DNA of 6,093 nt from contig JAHEFC010000245.1 of NCBI GenBank assembly GCA_024640385.1, forward strand, positions 1 through 6,093, written 5' to 3'. The stretch is from Sphingobacteriales bacterium (lineage in GTDB: Bacteria; Bacteroidota; Bacteroidia; Chitinophagales; Chitinophagaceae). The notes under the pieces are model-generated. The model worked only from the letters and a program-made list of their open reading frames with translations, did not search any database and was not told the origin of the DNA. Below, one piece after another: positions 5,805 to 6,093 of this stretch. Positions within the stretch are counted from its first letter, which is position 1. The number at the start of each line of letters is the position of its first letter. Both the position numbers and the translations under genes were made by a program.

Positions 5805-5824
5805 GCTATTATTAAGTATATTTG
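5794..5824 (+). promoter_or_regulatory. Promoter candidate for plsY
   Basis: TATATTTG at 5817-5824 is an exact match to the Bacteroidota -7 element TAnnTTTG and lies 23 bases before the plsY start. At the expected distance (19 bases upstream) only TTCA is found instead of TTTG, so the -33 half is weak, and it overlaps the last codons of prmA. A transcript would start near 5830 with a leader of under 20 bases. Confidence 0.5.
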
Positions 5825-5847
5825 CAACGCAATAACCCTACAATTGC

Positions 5848-6093
5848 ATGAACGAACTCGCTCTGGTTATTCTGGCTTATTTCATTGGTTCTGTGCCCAC
5901 AGCTGTGTGGGTTAGCAGGTCTGTATTTAATATTGACATCAGGGATTACGGCAGTGGAAACGCTGGCGCTACTAATACTTTCAGGGTACTGGGCTCCAAA
6001 TGGGGAACCTTTGTGATGGTAGTGGATATGCTGAAGGGATTGCTGGCTGTTAAGCTTGCATTCCTGATCCCGTACTATGTCATGAATGATTTT
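5848..6093 (+). CDS. plsY: Glycerol-3-phosphate acyltransferase PlsY, N-terminal part (cut by window end)
   Basis: PlsY is the inner-membrane enzyme that transfers an acyl group from acyl-phosphate to sn-glycerol-3-phosphate, giving lysophosphatidate, the first step of phospholipid synthesis in most bacteria. The 82 residues seen start with a membrane helix (about 3-22) containing GSVPTAVWVSR (14-24). The cytoplasmic signature DIRDYGSGNAGATNTFRVLG (30-49) is the conserved motif 1 of the family. A second helix (about 52-75) with DMLKG (60-64) matches the start of the next conserved region. A full PlsY is about 200 residues with several helices, so well over half is missing to the right. The ATG at 5848 is the natural family start and lies 43 bases after prmA, behind its own promoter-like element. 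Confidence 0.93.
   Translation, partial: MNELALVILAYFIGSVPTAVWVSRSVFNIDIRDYGSGNAGATNTFRVLGSKWGTFVMVVDMLKGLLAVKLAFLIPYYVMNDF

Overview
This 6.1 kb window reads as an ordinary chromosomal segment of a member of the Bacteroidota, probably near Chitinophagaceae. That placement rests on the style of the S15, PNPase and PrmA proteins, on start codons without Shine-Dalgarno sequences, and on promoter-like sites of the Bacteroidota type (TTTG, about 19-20 bases, then TAnnTTTG). The family-level placement is an inference from recollected protein style, not from a search. No phage, transposon, CRISPR array, tRNA or rRNA is visible.

Left part (1-1553, minus strand): two glycosyltransferase genes lie head to tail and are translationally coupled by a 4-base overlap. 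The downstream one runs off the window edge. They look like the promoter-proximal end of a cell-surface glycan gene set. From a short divergent intergenic region (1554-1629), a small four-helix membrane protein of unknown function (1630-2130) reads to the right.

Middle (2131-4908, plus strand): a 204-base spacer carries two different heptanucleotide tandem tracts and then a good Bacteroidota promoter for rpsO (ribosomal protein S15). rpsO is followed by a strong hairpin with a T-rich tail and then pnp (polynucleotide phosphorylase). The rpsO-hairpin-pnp order is the classic bacterial arrangement, in which the exonuclease gene is expressed largely by read-through from rpsO.

Right part (4909-6093, plus strand): a compact intrinsic terminator after pnp ends exactly at the start codon of prmA (ribosomal protein L11 methyltransferase). 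prmA carries an in-frame 15-base repeat/palindrome insertion in its methyltransferase domain. After a further promoter-like element, plsY (glycerol-3-phosphate acyltransferase of phospholipid synthesis) begins and is cut by the window end.

Functionally the window joins surface-sugar transfer on the left with translation and RNA-turnover housekeeping (rpsO, pnp, prmA) and membrane-lipid synthesis (plsY) on the right. I found no evidence of a new multi-gene system. The points worth a second look are small: the repeat insertion inside PrmA, the terminator fused to the prmA start codon, the rpsO-pnp hairpin, and the paired heptamer tracts.
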